Shown here one piece after another: positions 44,887 through 57,110 of a DNA stretch of 64,000 bases. The stretch is from Talinum fruticosum (taxonomy: Eukaryota; Streptophyta; Magnoliopsida; Caryophyllales; Talinaceae). Each line of letters opens with the position of its first letter. Position 1 is the first letter of the stretch. Below the pieces are notes generated by a model that had not been told where the DNA came from, did not search any database, and saw only the letters and a list, made by a program, of their open reading frames with translations. A program made the position numbers and the translations under genes. The stretch spans positions 2,790,001-2,854,000 of the forward strand of contig JAITYX010000041.1 in the NCBI GenBank assembly GCA_021018815.1. The letters run 5' to 3'.

Positions 44887-44894
44887 GGGAAGAG
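44887..44894 (+). other. Athila-like polypurine tract
   Basis: gggaagag within agcatgggaagagt, directly before the 3' LTR. Confidence 0.75.
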
Positions 44895-44895
44895 T

Positions 44896-46342
44896 TGTTA
44901 AACCTCATTTTTATCAGTTTTTAAGGCATTATTCAACCCAATTCCGTGATGATTGCAATGATATTTGTTTAGTTTTGGGTTAGATTTTGCTCGTTTTCTC
45001 TTTATCATCACCTAAGCTCGTAAATCTCTTAATTACATGTTTTTGGGCTTAAATTAGAGAGATTCGAGGCAAATTTGATGAAAAGCGATGAAGAGGAAGG
45101 TCCGAGCCTAAAATGAGGCAAGAAAGAAGCCTAGAACTCATCAAGTGAAGTTGTACGACCAAATGTGCAAAGCTGCACGATCGTGCGGATCATCAAGCGA
45201 AGGGCTCAAAGTCAAGGAAGGCCGCACGGCCACCCGTACACACCTTACACGGCCGTGCGAGAAGTTAGGAAAGTTGAAGTCGTGCACGGCCTACCATGCG
45301 AAGTTACACGGCCGGTGTAAAAGAGGCGAAAGTTCAGGAATTCCGCACGGCGTATCGTGCTATATTGCACGGTATTGTACGGCCTACCGTGCAGAAGTTG
45401 CACTGGCCGTACGACATCTGTTTCGGCGACTTTATAAGCGATTTTTGTTTTGTTTTTTTTTGGTAGTTCTTTTCTCCATTAGTTTTTAGGGTTTCTAGGG
45501 TAGTTTTCAGCAGTAAAATCCCTTTAGATTGAAGTTTAAGATTTTGAATTTTTGAAGATTAATTTGAATTCAAGCATTTAGATTTTTATTCGGTAATTCT
45601 TAGTTCTCTCTTTTATGTTTGCTCTTTGTAATTTCTCTATAGTTTTTATATTTATATTCATTGAATCTTGTCAATTGTTTAGTATTATGTTTAGGGGCTA
45701 ATTTCTGTACTTAGGTTGGGATTGATCGCTATTATGCCTTGATAATCATGAACCGAGTACCAATTGAATTGCTCTATGCTTATTAAGTTAGAATTCACTT
45801 CGCTCATCATGTTTTCGTTGATTGCCTCGAAAGAGGACTTATATGCTTTTATTCTAGTTTTGTGAACATTGAGAGATGAAAACTCACGTAGAATGACGTT
45901 GTGGATGATTAGAACTTTGATATGAAAGTAATTAAGGTTTTAATCGGGGATTGTGAGATGCATTCTTTGTAATTCTGCTCTTTATTAATCCCATGAAAAT
46001 AGATGATTAGATTGTGCAAGATTAGTCTTTGACGTTCGAAAGTAGGCAAAGATTGTCTCCCCTTCTAAATTGCGAGCATATGCAAATCTCAAGCAGTATG
46101 TGATTTTGATTTCAGGCATAGTAGTGTGATTAATCCCAATCAAAGGTTTGTTATTCATTGATTCCTTGTAGCTATTTTGTTATAGTTGAATCCACAAACC
46201 AAATAATTGTCGAACCGAGTTTCACCTAGATTAGAGTTTTTAGGTGGATTTAGTACTTGAAAGCGAGTTCCTCGTGGACACGACCCGTACTCGCTGGTTC
46301 CTAGCTACGGCTACACCTTGTGCTTGCGGTATTTTCCTAACA
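44896..46342 (+). repeat. Athila-like 3' LTR (1,447 bp)
   Basis: Co-linear with 38,997-40,463 over its length, with scattered substitutions and small indels. Same ends. Confidence 0.92.
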
Positions 46343-46403
46343 CTTGATAACCGTAATTGAAGGTCGTTTTGAACCGTTGTTAAAAGTGGTTGGTATGGTA
46401 GTG
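46343..46403 (+). repeat. CACTA element 2 right terminus
   Basis: Begins with the target duplication cttga, holds the subterminal motif tgaaccgttgttaaaag, and ends tggtagtg. Confidence 0.75.
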
Positions 46404-46606
46404 ATACTTAAATCATTAAAGAATAATGTCAACTTTGATGGCGAGAAAGGAAGAAAAGAGGATGAAGAAAAGAAGAGAAGGAAAAAACCCTAAACCTCGG
46501 TGTGATCCATGATTAGATCGGATAGAAAAGATGTTGCCGGGATCCTCCAGCTTTAGAAGCCACTACTATGAACTCGCGATCATTTCAATCCCGAAAGGAA
46601 AATTGA
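46404..46606. other. Short unassigned spacer
   Basis: Purine-rich stretch with aaaccctaaacc (46,484; a telobox-like motif) but no gene recognised. Confidence 0.45.
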
Positions 46607-49600
46607 TGTAACACCCCAAAACACACCCTAGAAGTATTACATCGCCGAGTTCCTCGGAGGAACTCTCAAGGCTATTTTAGGTGTTGGTTTGGCTTTTAAC
46701 TCCAACTTAAAGCTAATCGAGGTGATTTTTTTTCCAAAAGAGTTTGGAGTTCTGTTTAAAATTTGGCCCAACCCATAGGCTAAAAGCCTTAAAAATCTTG
46801 CATAAAAATCACAATAAAACTCAACGAAGCCATACGCTCGGAGTACACGACTCAATGGCCACACGCCGGAGTATATTCACAACCACAAAACCAAATTCCT
46901 AACCGAGTTACAATCCAAGTAACAAGCTTAGTTAAAACTAAAGTACAACTACTTAAAAGAAAAATTGCGAGTGAAAGGAAATTCTTGGCTTATCGGAGCT
47001 AGTAGTTCGGGTCTCCGTGCTTACATCCAATCACCTATATACAACATGCTAAACCCGAAAACACATAAAACTAAACTTCGACTCTCGACCATCACTAACT
47101 TTAGTAAGGGAAGGGGCGGAACAACCATCTCGGGGGTACCTGCAATTGGGGAGGGAATTTGTGGGGGTGAGCAAACCATGAGCTCACCAGAAAGTATTAC
47201 ACTTTTAAAATAGAAATTCTTTACACATACTACTCATAATAATGAAATTGGTGAAAGTATAACAACGTGATACAAATCTAGATACTTTTCAATGAAATCT
47301 CCTAAAACCTCTTGCAGCTTAAAGTTCATAACATTTTAATCATTTAAAAGCACGATTTTGTAATCATTTTGGGAATTGAATCACTTTAAACAAGGTGGTG
47401 CAACCACCTGCACTTTCTTTCAAATACTTTCGAGTCATAGATCGAATATCTTTTCAAAGCTTTAGACAATTAAATTAGCACCGGACGATTTTCTCGGGGC
47501 GCGACCCTTGACTCGAGGTTCCCGGGACCTATCTCTAGTCAAACTCTTGGAAGGGTCCGCTTTCCTTGTTAGGAAAGAATCAACCTCACCAGTTGATGGG
47601 CATCGTGATAAGTAAGGATCCCGTGACCTGATATGCATGACCACTTCCTTCCTATGGTCTAAACAATCCTTAGCCCAAAATCCTTTTAAAACTGAAATGA
47701 TCACAATCACTTATCAAACTTGATTTCTAAACCAAAATCTCAAATCGGTTTATCATCATAGAAGGCATGACACCACGTGTCAACTTTCTAAATTCACTTT
47801 CTCGAATCAGTTTTGCTTCTTTAGATTACATTTCAAGTTCGAAAAGCATTTATCAAGAATCATACACAAGTATCATTTTGCACAAACATTTGAACTCCTT
47901 TTCAAAACTAACTTTCTAATGTTATTTAGAGTCGAATCACATCACGCGTCAAGCATCTCTACACTAAGACTTAGCATTCCAAGCTAGCACATTAACTAAA
48001 GGATTAACCTAAGTACTTAGCATTCACTCATACTCATCCATATTCTATTCAAGTAAGAATCTCCTATTCCCATATACATAATTCTTGTTTCACACCATTT
48101 TCAAAGCCACACTCAATCAATATAAACACATACTCCCTTGATACTCAAAGTTCCCACTCCTTCTCTATGATCCAGTGTTCGTTTTATCTTAACTCAATTT
48201 CCTTTCAAGCACTATGAATTCGGATACTAAAACTCATATGAGCCACAATAACCACAAGTCGTAAAATCCTCTGTAGTCACAAACATTCATAATTTAGCAC
48301 AAACCGTCACAATTCGTCACCAACTATTATCTTTGCCTCAAACTCCCATATTATGTCTCCATATCATTAGCTAACTCTCTAACGCCCAAACTAAGCCATA
48401 TAACTCTTAGTCTCACCTCATTACTCAAATTCCTCTAACTCCGCTTATCCTCAAATTTAATTAAATCTCAAAGACTTGGATATATTTTAAACTTAGTTTG
48501 AGCTAACAATCACCTGTCTCCACATTAATAATTAAACTCCTTCTTACTCCATGCTCTACCATATGACTCTTAACTTTACTTCACCACTGAAATCCCGTTA
48601 ACTCCCCTTATCTTCAAGTTTAGTTCAAAATCAAGGATTCGAGATACATCTCTAATTCAATTTATCTAAAGGACTGCTTGCTACTTTCATGCCTCAATTA
48701 TGCATTAATTGGGATGAACTCATACTCCTCTTTTACTCCAAATCTTTAATTCACAAGATAATTACTTAGAATCCAACTAAGAAAATTCAGGAAGTCACAA
48801 ACGATTCAACTATCACCTCAATCGACATTCTACAACCAAAATTACAAGGATTTTATTGTTACTAATTGAACTCCCAATATCACCCATAAGACCTTAACAA
48901 TCTAATTCAATAAGATTTTCTAATGTCCCAATTCAGTCCCTAACAATTCCTCGAATTCATTCTAAGTTTTTAATTCAACCTTAAACAACTATTAAATATG
49001 TTCCGCAATACACATACTCAACATTCACAACAAATTCAATTAAATTTCAAAATTACTATTAATTTAGAGTATAAAACAACCCACCTTGAATTAGGGATTG
49101 AATATTACAAATTTCGGATTAGCCTTGGTTAGTTTCTTCTTTTCCTTCATCTGCTGCCAGCCCCGGTCTGCCTCTGTTTCACTACTTTCCTCTTTGTTCA
49201 TCGCCTACCCGCGTCTTCCGGCCTTGTCTTAGCCCTTGTTTCGCTGCCTTCCTCTTTGTTCGTCGCCCACCTGTGTCTCTACCGGCTGTCTTTCTTCACT
49301 CACTTGTTCTCTTTTTCTTTCACTCGTTGCGTACTTTCGTTTGCCGGTCGCGGTCCCTTTGTTCGCCGGCCATATGTTGCCAATTTCCAGCCTCTCCTCT
49401 TGTTCGACACATACACACACACTCTCTCTCTCTCTCTCTCGTCGCTGTGTTTCGCCCTCGCTCGAACTCCCTTCTCTCGCTTTCCCCGTTCTATTTCTGC
49501 TTCTTCTTTCTTTCGCTACCTTCTTTCCTTTTCACGAGCCTTTCCTCTTTCTCGTTACTTAATCTCTTCTTTTCCCTTAATCTCCTTTTTATCCTTTTTG

Positions 49601-49935
49601 CTGTCTCATCAAATACAGTGGCTTCCTCAAATATTGCCAAGCACAAATCGGTTACATTAATCTCTCTTATGGCCTACATGTACTCCCCTTTCCTTCATTA
49701 TCCCTTTCTTTTCTCCTTTTTTGGGTATTTTCTCAAGATGAAGATTGAAATAATAAATCGAAGTTGTCTCGGGTTTAATCACTAGGTCCAGGGGGAATCG
49801 GGAAGAAGTATTATAATCCGCTAATTTATAAAAGTGAGTACGACTAAAAACTCTTACTAAACAAAATAAGTTACGCATCGATCACTTATTTAATTTAATC
49901 CTATAACCGACCTACTTAAAATCTTGGGTCTCACA
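46607..49935 (-). mobile_element. Family-X solo LTR, 3,329 bp, near-complete
   Basis: Minus-strand start TGTGAGACCCAAG (49,935) and end ttttggggtgttaca (46,607). Flanks attga (46,602-46,606) and attta (49,936-49,940) match at 4 of 5 positions, a likely target duplication. It has no internal coding region. Co-linear with 22,246-25,473. Confidence 0.82.
49085..49850 (-). promoter_or_regulatory. LTR promoter, GC-rich leader and splice-donor-like site
   Basis: On the minus strand acttttataaattagcgg (about 49,842-49,825) matches the box of the other solo LTR. A purine-rich leader (on minus) ends at ttcaag|gtgggt (49,085/49,084). Plus-strand Ser/Leu/Phe-rich frames at 49,236-49,785 are compositional shadows of it. 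Confidence 0.5.
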
Positions 49936-49939
49936 ATTT

Positions 49940-50760
49940 ACTCCTAAGTTGTCTATGCCCGACATTGAATTCCATGATTCAGAAAATCCCCACCACTATG
50001 TAAGAAACTTAATAGGAGCAATGACATTGTAAAGTGTACCGGAAGACACATATCATGTCATCTTTCTATGGAAGTTTGATAAGGACTTCATAAAGGGGCA
50101 CAATATTATTGACCTATGCAAAGTCACAAACTTGACGGATCTTCGTAAGCAGTTCTTTCATCAATAATCCTATAATACTAATCTACATGTTACTCTTTGA
50201 GACTTAGAACTGATCAAATAAGTAGAAAATAAAAGCTTTACCGACTTCCTTACTCATTGGAGAGAAAAACATAGTAAACAAACCTTTCGACAAGGATCAA
50301 GTAAGGATTATCGTCAAAAGTCTTCGACTTGCCTACAACCAACATCTAACTTTCTTGCCTTTCATGAGCTTCACTGCCCTTAGAAATGTTCGTATGTTAA
50401 TTGAGGAAGAGTTGATGACCACGACCACAAAAGCCATGGAAAGTTACGAAGTAGCTACCAAAACAAAGATAAGAAAACCTCTAATACTGGTACTATTAAT
50501 AGGGTATAGATGTCAATACCTTGAATAGGTATACTGTGTACACTCTAATGGAAACCTCCGATGCCCAAGAATTAGATCGCCTTCTCACCAAAGGCAAGAT
50601 CGAACTCCCACCTATTAGAGAAAATTAGAAACTACAAAACAACCCAAAAATAAGGATGCTCGAAAGTTCTACAAATACCACCGTGCGAGAGGACGTGATA
50701 CTAAATAGTGTTGGACATTAAAAAATAAGCTAGAAAGTATGTTGTGTAATGAATAACTAC
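49940..50760 (+). pseudogene. Tat/Ogre-like gag relic
   Basis: Pieces LSMPDIEFHDSENPHHYVR (49,950-50,005), LTDLRKQFFHQ (50,132-50,165), SFTDFLTHWREKHS (50,235-50,277) and YHRARGRDTK followed by LKNKLESM (50,678-50,742) follow the usual order for this lineage, the last being the H-rich motif just before protease. Many stops. Confidence 0.72.
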
Positions 50761-51539
50761 CTTTACCTAAAGTTTCCTAAAAATTAACTAACAACAGGAA
50801 CCCATTTAATGAAAGTTTAACTATTTTCTCGCCTTCATTCAAGATATTAGGCAACTCAAACTCCAAAGTAGCTTCAATTGACTTAGAAGTGTATGGGTTA
50901 TGCCCTAGTGATGAAGAAGACGTATATAAGGTGACAAGCTGCAGGACACCATGTCAAGGATGACAATGATGATAATTTTCTTGGGTAGACAACCCACAAA
51001 AGATAGTGACTTATAGGAAGGGTTAAGGACATCTGATGTACAATCCCTAACAAGGTATTAATGACACAACACTATGATGGGTCCATAGCGGACTCAAGAA
51101 GTACGGAAAGAGAAAGAAGCTACAAAGGAAGAGGATGTTGTCCTCAAACAAGTCCAAAGGTTAAAGCTGATGTGTTAACTTGGCAATTAATATTGACATC
51201 TTAGAAACACAAACTAGTCTTAATTAACACACTTAGAAAAATCCAGGTGTTGCTTGAGACCTCCCCGAAGAGTAGTAGGCATGGTCAATAACGGAAAAGG
51301 AACCATCGGTTTTGGTGATAAGGATCTACCACAAGAAGGCATTGTACACAACAATGTCTTATATTAAACAATAACTTATAATAACAAGTTTATACCTCTA
51401 ACTCTAGAGGAGAACGGGTCAACTATTAATAGACACCCCTACAGGACTGCTAAGAGGCTAGGGATAAGAGAGCATCAACTTTAAAAATAGACAAGACATC
51501 TTAGAGAATAAGATAACTCTAAGAGGATGGTCCCATAAC

Positions 51540-51957
51540 TTTTAACTTTTTCAATAAATGTAGGCCCGATGGCTAAGAATGTAGATTTTCAAGTTCTAGA
51601 AATCACTATTACCTTTAACCTTCTTTTGGGGCGCCCCGGCTGCATGATCATTAAGAAGTGCCCTCTAAACTACAACTGAAATTCAAAATGCTCATCAAGG
51701 GACAACTAGTCACTATAGATGGATATGAATTCTATGCTACAATCCTCAATAACGAATCGGTCGTGGAGATTGAGCACGACGTCAACGACGAGGAATTGTA
51801 CGCCTTCAAAACTATGGCTGCCTTGGAAAAGAACAAAACACCTTTTGCCTTTGATCATTATTCACACCCCAACATCCATGCTCTATTTAAGAATAAAGGG
51901 TATTTTCTTGGATTAGCAATAGGACGGAGGGCAGAAAATGTAACTTATTCGCCTTGA
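51540..51957 (+). pseudogene. Tat/Ogre-like protease region relic
   Basis: NVGPMAKNVDFQVLEI and LLGRPGCMIIKKCPLN (51,555-51,670) correspond to the C-terminal half of the protease (the LLGRPW block). A 99-codon uninterrupted stretch follows (to 51,957; EIEHDVNDEELYAFKT), the protease-RT linker. The catalytic D(T/S)GA is not recognisable upstream. Confidence 0.65.
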
Positions 51958-52850
51958 ACTCCCAACAACATTATCGGTTTGGCCTAGGTTATAGCCCAAC
52001 TAACAAAGAGCTAGCTAGAGCTAAATGGGAGATTCAAGCCAAAAGAATTGCACCATTAATAGTTCGATCGATTAAACCTTAATCCTTCACTGTAAATGGG
52101 AAATTTTAGGAGAAGGTGATGATTCCTATACTATGAATTTCCTAAACCATATTATATAAAAGAGAAGGGCATTCTATTTACCGAGATAGAAATCTTCAAT
52201 TATCGCCAAATGCTTGAAAAAGGAGGCACCATAACTCCTTAAAAGGAACAGTCCATCCTAGACTTGAACAATTTAGCAAACAGTAACATCTTGGATGTAC
52301 TTGTTTAGACAGAAGATCCCCCATATGAGAGCACAATTCCGTTCTTGTTTGTAGCCATGTCAAACCCTAAGTTCAATCCTACCAGGTTCATCATCGAAGA
52401 ATAATCCAAGCATATTGCTTCGATTAATGCTAAAGATAGCCAGGAGTTCACTATGGTTTTGGGAGAGGAGTTAAGAAAATCTAGTCTAAAACCTTGGATT
52501 AGGGCTAGTTATACTGTTTCGAACTCGGCGAGTTTGTCTTCTTTTAATTCTCGTTATTTCATCTCCCGAGTCAAAGTCTAATATACTTGTTTCTTCATTA
52601 ATGGAATGAACCTTTCTGCTTGCTCCTTGTCTTCTCCTATTCTTAATTATTTTTCCTCTAATAATAACCAAGAAATCGTTAAAGAATATTAAAAGTTGTG
52701 GAGCATCATGAAAATTACTCCCTATTATTAAGGATACTATTACTATTCACTTATTAATTGCTTGAGCAGACCTCGGGAGGTCAAGGTTGGAAAATCACTA
52801 ACTCGGAAGAGCGAAGCACTTTACTTCACTATTAAATTTATTGATGTCTT
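51958..52850 (+). pseudogene. Tat/Ogre-like protease-RT linker, decayed
   Basis: Contains GLGYSPTNKEL-like wording around 51,980-52,010 and stops throughout. No independent gene seen. Confidence 0.4.
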
Positions 52851-52854
52851 CACT

Positions 52855-53700
52855 TGTTCCTATAGAGATATGTTTGGGATAGATCGAAACATTGTGGAAT
52901 AAGAAATTCCACTCTATAAAAAGGCTAAGCTAGTCAAGTAGAAGCTTTGTTCGATGAAACCAGAGTATATGAAAATAAAGGAGGAAGTTCATAAACAGTT
53001 AGATGCTGGATTTATCATAGTAGTGCACTACCCTTAGTGGGTAGCGAACGTTTTACCAGCTTGTAAGAAGGATGGCAGGGTCGGGACGAGTGTCCACTAT
53101 AGAGATCTAAATAAGGCAAACACAAAGGAGGATTTCCCTCTACCTCATACTGAACATCTTGGTCGATAACATGATTGGTCATTCCCCACTCTCCATTATG
53201 GATAGCTATGCTAGCTACATCCAAGTCAAAGTGGTAGAGGAAGAAATTGACAAGACTACCTTCATCAATTTGTGGGGGACTTATTATTATGTAGTGAAGC
53301 TATTTGGATTGAAGACCGTTGGGGCTGCATACTAGAGTACAACAATGATTCTATTGCATGACATGATTTACAAGGAAGCTAAGGTTTATATGGATAATAT
53401 AATTATCAAATCTAAGGATAGAGTTGGTCATATACCTAGCCTTAGGAAATTCTTCGAGAGACTTAGGAAGTACAATATGCCCCCGAACCCTCGTAAATCT
53501 ACCTTTGGGTTAATGTCGGACAAACTATTAGGTTGTGTGGTCGAGTCTAAGAGAAATTAAGGTTCATCCATCCAAGATGAAAGCTATTCAAGAGATGTCG
53601 TCCCTAAAGATCGAGAAATGGGTATGAGGTTTTTGGGATGTCTTCAATATATCGATCGTTCATATCAAATTTGACTATGGTATGCAAACCACTATTGAAT
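52855..53700 (+). pseudogene. Tat/Ogre-like reverse transcriptase relic
   Basis: DMFGIDRNIVE (52,867), EEVHKQLDAGFI (52,981-53,016), KKDGR with VHYRDLNKANTKEDFPLP (53,067-53,145), then KVYMDNIIIKSKD (53,381-53,416) and LRKYNMPPNPRKSTFG (53,464-53,511). The active-site box YVDD reads YMDN, so one catalytic Asp is lost. Several stops and shifts. Confidence 0.8.
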
Positions 53701-54229
53701 TAACTTAAAAAGGGAGCAAAGCTTTTCGGGATGAAGAATATCAAGCAACGTTTGACAAGGTAAAAGTGTAATTGGAAAATCCACTAGTCCTAGTTTCACC
53801 ACAGCCACGAAAAACCATTGTTGTTGTATTTAACCACTACACAAACTTGCAATGGGAGCCATGCTAGCTCAACGGGATAAGAGGGAACAAAGACCGAGTG
53901 TACTATCTAAGCAAGAAATTCTTAGGGTACGAAACTCAATATATTCCCCTATTGAAAACATCCTTGGTGTTAGCTTAAGCTACCAAAGAACCGAGAGACT
54001 ACATGCTAACCTAGTTGGTATAAGTAGTAGTGCCAATAGATCTAATCATATACATCCTAGAGTAAAAATCAATAAGTAATAAAATAGCTCGATGGACAGT
54101 AATGTTATCATAATGTGAGCTCAAGTATCTCCCATAAATGGCAATCAAAGGGAGAGAAGTCCCGAATTTCTACAAAAGATACCAACGGAGGATACACAAC
54201 TAGAAAAATTGAACTTCTAGATGACGATA

Positions 54230-54690
54230 TATGTCAAGTAGAGGTTGATATGTAGACCATGTACTTTGATGGCGCTTCAAATAAAAAAGTCTTCAATGTA
54301 GGAATTCTATTGGTCTAGCTAGAAGAAGCATATACTCCTACTTTGGTTAAATTGGACTTTGAGGTAATCAACAATGTCGTAGAGTATGAAGCATGCATTA
54401 ATGGATTACAAGTTGCAATAGAAATAAGAGTTAAAAATATTTGAGTGAGCTTTGGCACCCAACCAAGTGTATTTATTAAAATTAACAAAACACTTTAATG
54501 ACATATCTTACACCTACCTTCCACGAGATGACAATCAATTTACTAACGCCCTAGCTAAAATGGCATAAATGATTAACATTATAACCGACATTCGTTTAAT
54601 GCCCATTTTCATAAAGTGGAGGGATTAGCTAGAATGCATCTATGGTTTAGAGACATTTAGTATCGAGCAAACCAGTTGGTACTTCGATAT
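54230..54690 (+). pseudogene. Tat/Ogre-like RNase H relic
   Basis: MYFDGASNKKVFNVGILLV (54,258-54,314) and FEVINNVVEYEACINGLQ (54,358-54,411) hold the first Asp and the Glu of RNase H; then YTYLPRDDNQFTNALAKMA (54,509-54,565), with the usual ADALA Asp changed to Asn. Coding similarity ends soon after. Confidence 0.75.
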
Positions 54691-54699
54691 TTATTAGTG

Positions 54700-56660
54700 T
54701 CCGTAGGAACACGACCTATCCCCATCGTAGAGGGAACTATATTGGGACCGAGTTTCCTCATGAATATCGGGTCTCTTATTTGTTGTTTGAAGATTCTTTT
54801 TGAAAGTTGATTTTTAAAAGTGGATTTGAAAAGTGGGGATGTGTCTCTTATTAAGATTTTCGATTTTTGTAATTTAATTTTGAAAGGTGGATTAATGATT
54901 TTATTATTCCTTTATTTTAGAAATTAATTTTAGAAAATCTCAGGATATTATTTTATAATTTATGAAAACAGAAAAATAAAGTTTACATTCTGCCGCAAGG
55001 CTTTTAGGTCAAAGACGTGATAAACCGGTTTGGACCAATAGCCAAGGCTAACCACTGGCTGGCAATCGGCAAGAGCCAGCCTTGTCCGATAGTCCGATGT
55101 CGGCCATAGGCCAAGACTGAAAAAAAACTAGTCTCGGTCCATGGCCTTGGCTATCGGAAAATAAACCAAAATTTTTCATTTTTAAATTAGAAATGTCGAG
55201 ATGCAATTGAGGAGAAATAAAAGAGAAAAGGGGAGTCGCTAATTAGTTTTAGGAATAAAAGCTAACGTAAATAAAGAAATACTCTTCCAATCTTAGTATG
55301 GGAAAACTAAGCTTGAAAGAGGTTAAAAATTGACTCCATCGGTTTAGAATAGAGAATCCAAATTCGGGGGCAAAGGTACGAAACGTAGGGATTAGCCCTT
55401 TCGTTCCGCCCGTTAACGAACAACCTTTACTAATTTGAGAAGTGAGTTTAGGTAATGTGTTACATGCAAGCATACAAACATATTAGATGTGAAATAAAAT
55501 CAACCAAAACATGCTAGAAAGCGATAGAAGCGGGACGGAAATAAAAGCAATAAAAGAAAGTGAAAGAAAAAGTGGAGGAAAGCAAAAAGGAAAAAAAATT
55601 ACATCGGGCAGGGAAGAATGAAAAAACGATTACATATCGAATCCATAATATTAAAAATAATAAATAACATAAATGATTAAACCATAAGCTTGAACGCCCT
55701 CAGGTTGTCTCACCTACCGATCTAAGTCTTGAACCTGGATCCGGAAGCGTGATGGTGGTGAATTAAAGCTGCTTTTGTGAGCTTTTGTGAGGGTAGATGG
55801 ATATTGATGAATGATAAGGATTTGGGATCGAGTGTTGGAAGTATAATGAAGATAGGTTGAAAAGAAACCAAGAGATCGGAATATAGGCGAGTGCATTCGA
55901 TAGACTGTTAATTAGGTTTCAGCGGCATTTGGCATAGGAAATGGCCTTGTGCAAATGAGAGCCTAAGTGCTCTATTTATAGGAAAATGATTAGGTCACTA
56001 ATGACCTAGGGTTTTAGCTGCAACAACTGACCGAAATGAGCAATAAACCGGCCAACAAAATCACCAAAAATCGGACCAAATCAAGTTTGAATCGGATTCG
56101 GGAACCAGTCCGTGGTGCGTGGCACCGGCCTCGGGACGACATCGTTTAGAGATCTTGGTTTCCGTGCTTTAGCTTATCCCCGGAGTTAAATGCAACGCTT
56201 TCGTAAAATCGACCTTAAAGCATGGCGTGGGCCTTGTTCGACATTGTTTGGTGAAGTTTGTTTCGCGTCTCGCTTGGTCGCTGAGTGAAAGAGGGAAACA
56301 ATTCGTTTTTTCCCAAAAAAGAAGTGACCGGTGCGAGCCTTGCGGGTTTCTATTTTTAGCGGGGTTTGGGTTTCTTGGTTGGGAGCCTAATCCGGGCTTG
56401 GTCTTGCCAAAAGAAAATGGATTTGTGGGCTGGCCCAAAGCAAAGAAAGCTAATTTTTTTTGGTGATGCTTGAAGGGTTCTTTATGGTTTATTAGATTCC
56501 GTCATGCCAATTAGACTCCGACTATAATCCGAGTTCACGAGACAGGACTGGGATTTTATCATTGGGCTAATAAATAAATAAAAGAGAAAATATTTGACAC
56601 TTTTTAGGTGTCTAGAGTGTCCAGTAAACCAGGAATACCCACAGGGTCCTAAACTTAGAG
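54700..56660 (+). repeat. Tat/Ogre-type LTR-like non-coding block
   Basis: The sequence ggggagtcgctaattag (55,229) and, downstream, ggcaaaggtacgaaacgtag with gggattagcccttt (55,370-55,402) follow the ggagtcgcca ... ggtacgaaacg layout common in Tat/Ogre LTRs, in plus orientation. Exact ends were not found. Open frames here (56,169-56,466) have no domain. Confidence 0.5.
55769..55788. repeat. 10-bp tandem doublet
   Basis: gcttttgtga twice in a row. Minor. Confidence 0.7.
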
Positions 56661-56929
56661 CCTAACGAGCAATCCGCATGTTAGCATCCCAGATTTCCAG
56701 TCGTTAATTAATTTATTTTATTATAATCCTTGTCTAATCTTAGACCAAAGTATTTTTATACATTGAGTACCATTTGAATCATGTTTTTGTAGGTTAATTA
56801 AATCGATTAATCTCACTTTAAAAGCAAAAACAACCAGACTTCTTACTGTTTACACATAGCGAAAGAAACCATTTTTTGAGTTTTTCAACCCAAAAGAGTT
56901 TGGTAGTTAGAAAGAATTTGTCATCCAGG

Positions 56930-57110
56930 AATTAGTGCTAGACGACACTATGAGTTTTTGATTCTTCTAGGTTTTGGGAAGAAACAACTTTGCCTTTTGA
57001 GGCCTCTTTCTAAGGGTCCTCAAGCTCGGAATATGACGCAACAATTCTTAAAAAGTTCGTGCCTTCTTTGTGGTCGAACCTCCCTTGATGACTTATCCTC
57101 TTTTAGGCAT
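56930..57110 (-). pseudogene. MPKRG third ORF relic, copy 2
   Basis: Starts MPKRG at about 57,110, then a stop, then GGSTTKKART, as in the ORF at 21,179, and at its end has WMTNSF-type sequence where copy 1 has LDDKFF. Stops disable it. Preceded by CT-rich leader and ctataaatag (about 57,328). Confidence 0.55.

Larger units (their letters stand above)
38997..46342 (+). mobile_element. Athila-like gypsy element, complete LTR ends, gag-protease only (7,346 bp)
   Basis: 5' LTR 38,997-40,463, 3' LTR 44,896-46,342, both TGTTAAACC...CCTAACA, flanked by the duplication cttga. Primer site, gag, protease and polypurine tract are in place, but the 2 kb where RT, RNase H and integrase should stand (after 42,856) is non-coding and shows no remnant. 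The element is therefore a non-autonomous derivative (compare TR-GAG or large-deletion Athila forms). By hand I count about 17 differences in the first 225 aligned LTR bases, so it is not recent. It sits in the right end of CACTA element 2. Confidence 0.9.
34011..46403 (+). mobile_element. CACTA element 2 with Ptta/En/Spm, DUF8039-like and Ulp1-like relics (interrupted)
   Basis: The right end is ggtatggtagtg (46,403), i.e. CACTACCATACC inverted. Subterminal motifs gaaccgtt(g/a)ttaaaag occur at both sides (34,050-34,216; 46,370-46,390). A clean CACTAC left end is not found, so about 34,011 is an estimate and the left terminus is probably lost. Coding relics on the plus strand come in the order known for plant CACTA-associated ORFs: transposase_24-type region, DUF8039-like, Ulp1-like. 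An Athila-like element (38,997-46,342) is inserted 61 bp from the right end. Confidence 0.75.
49936..54700 (+). mobile_element. Tat/Ogre-like gypsy element, degenerate internal region
   Basis: Plus-strand relics of gag, protease, RT and RNase H in order. Integrase is absent: recognisable coding sequence stops after the RNase H near 54,680. Almost every domain is broken by stops, more so than in other elements here, indicating an old insertion. Its 5' LTR is not found; the family-X LTR abuts at 49,935. Confidence 0.75.

Noticed and set aside
49236..49785. Open frames up to 170 codons with hydrophobic, membrane-like composition
   Set aside because: Same reason: compositional shadows of an LTR leader; frames do not match those of the other copy.
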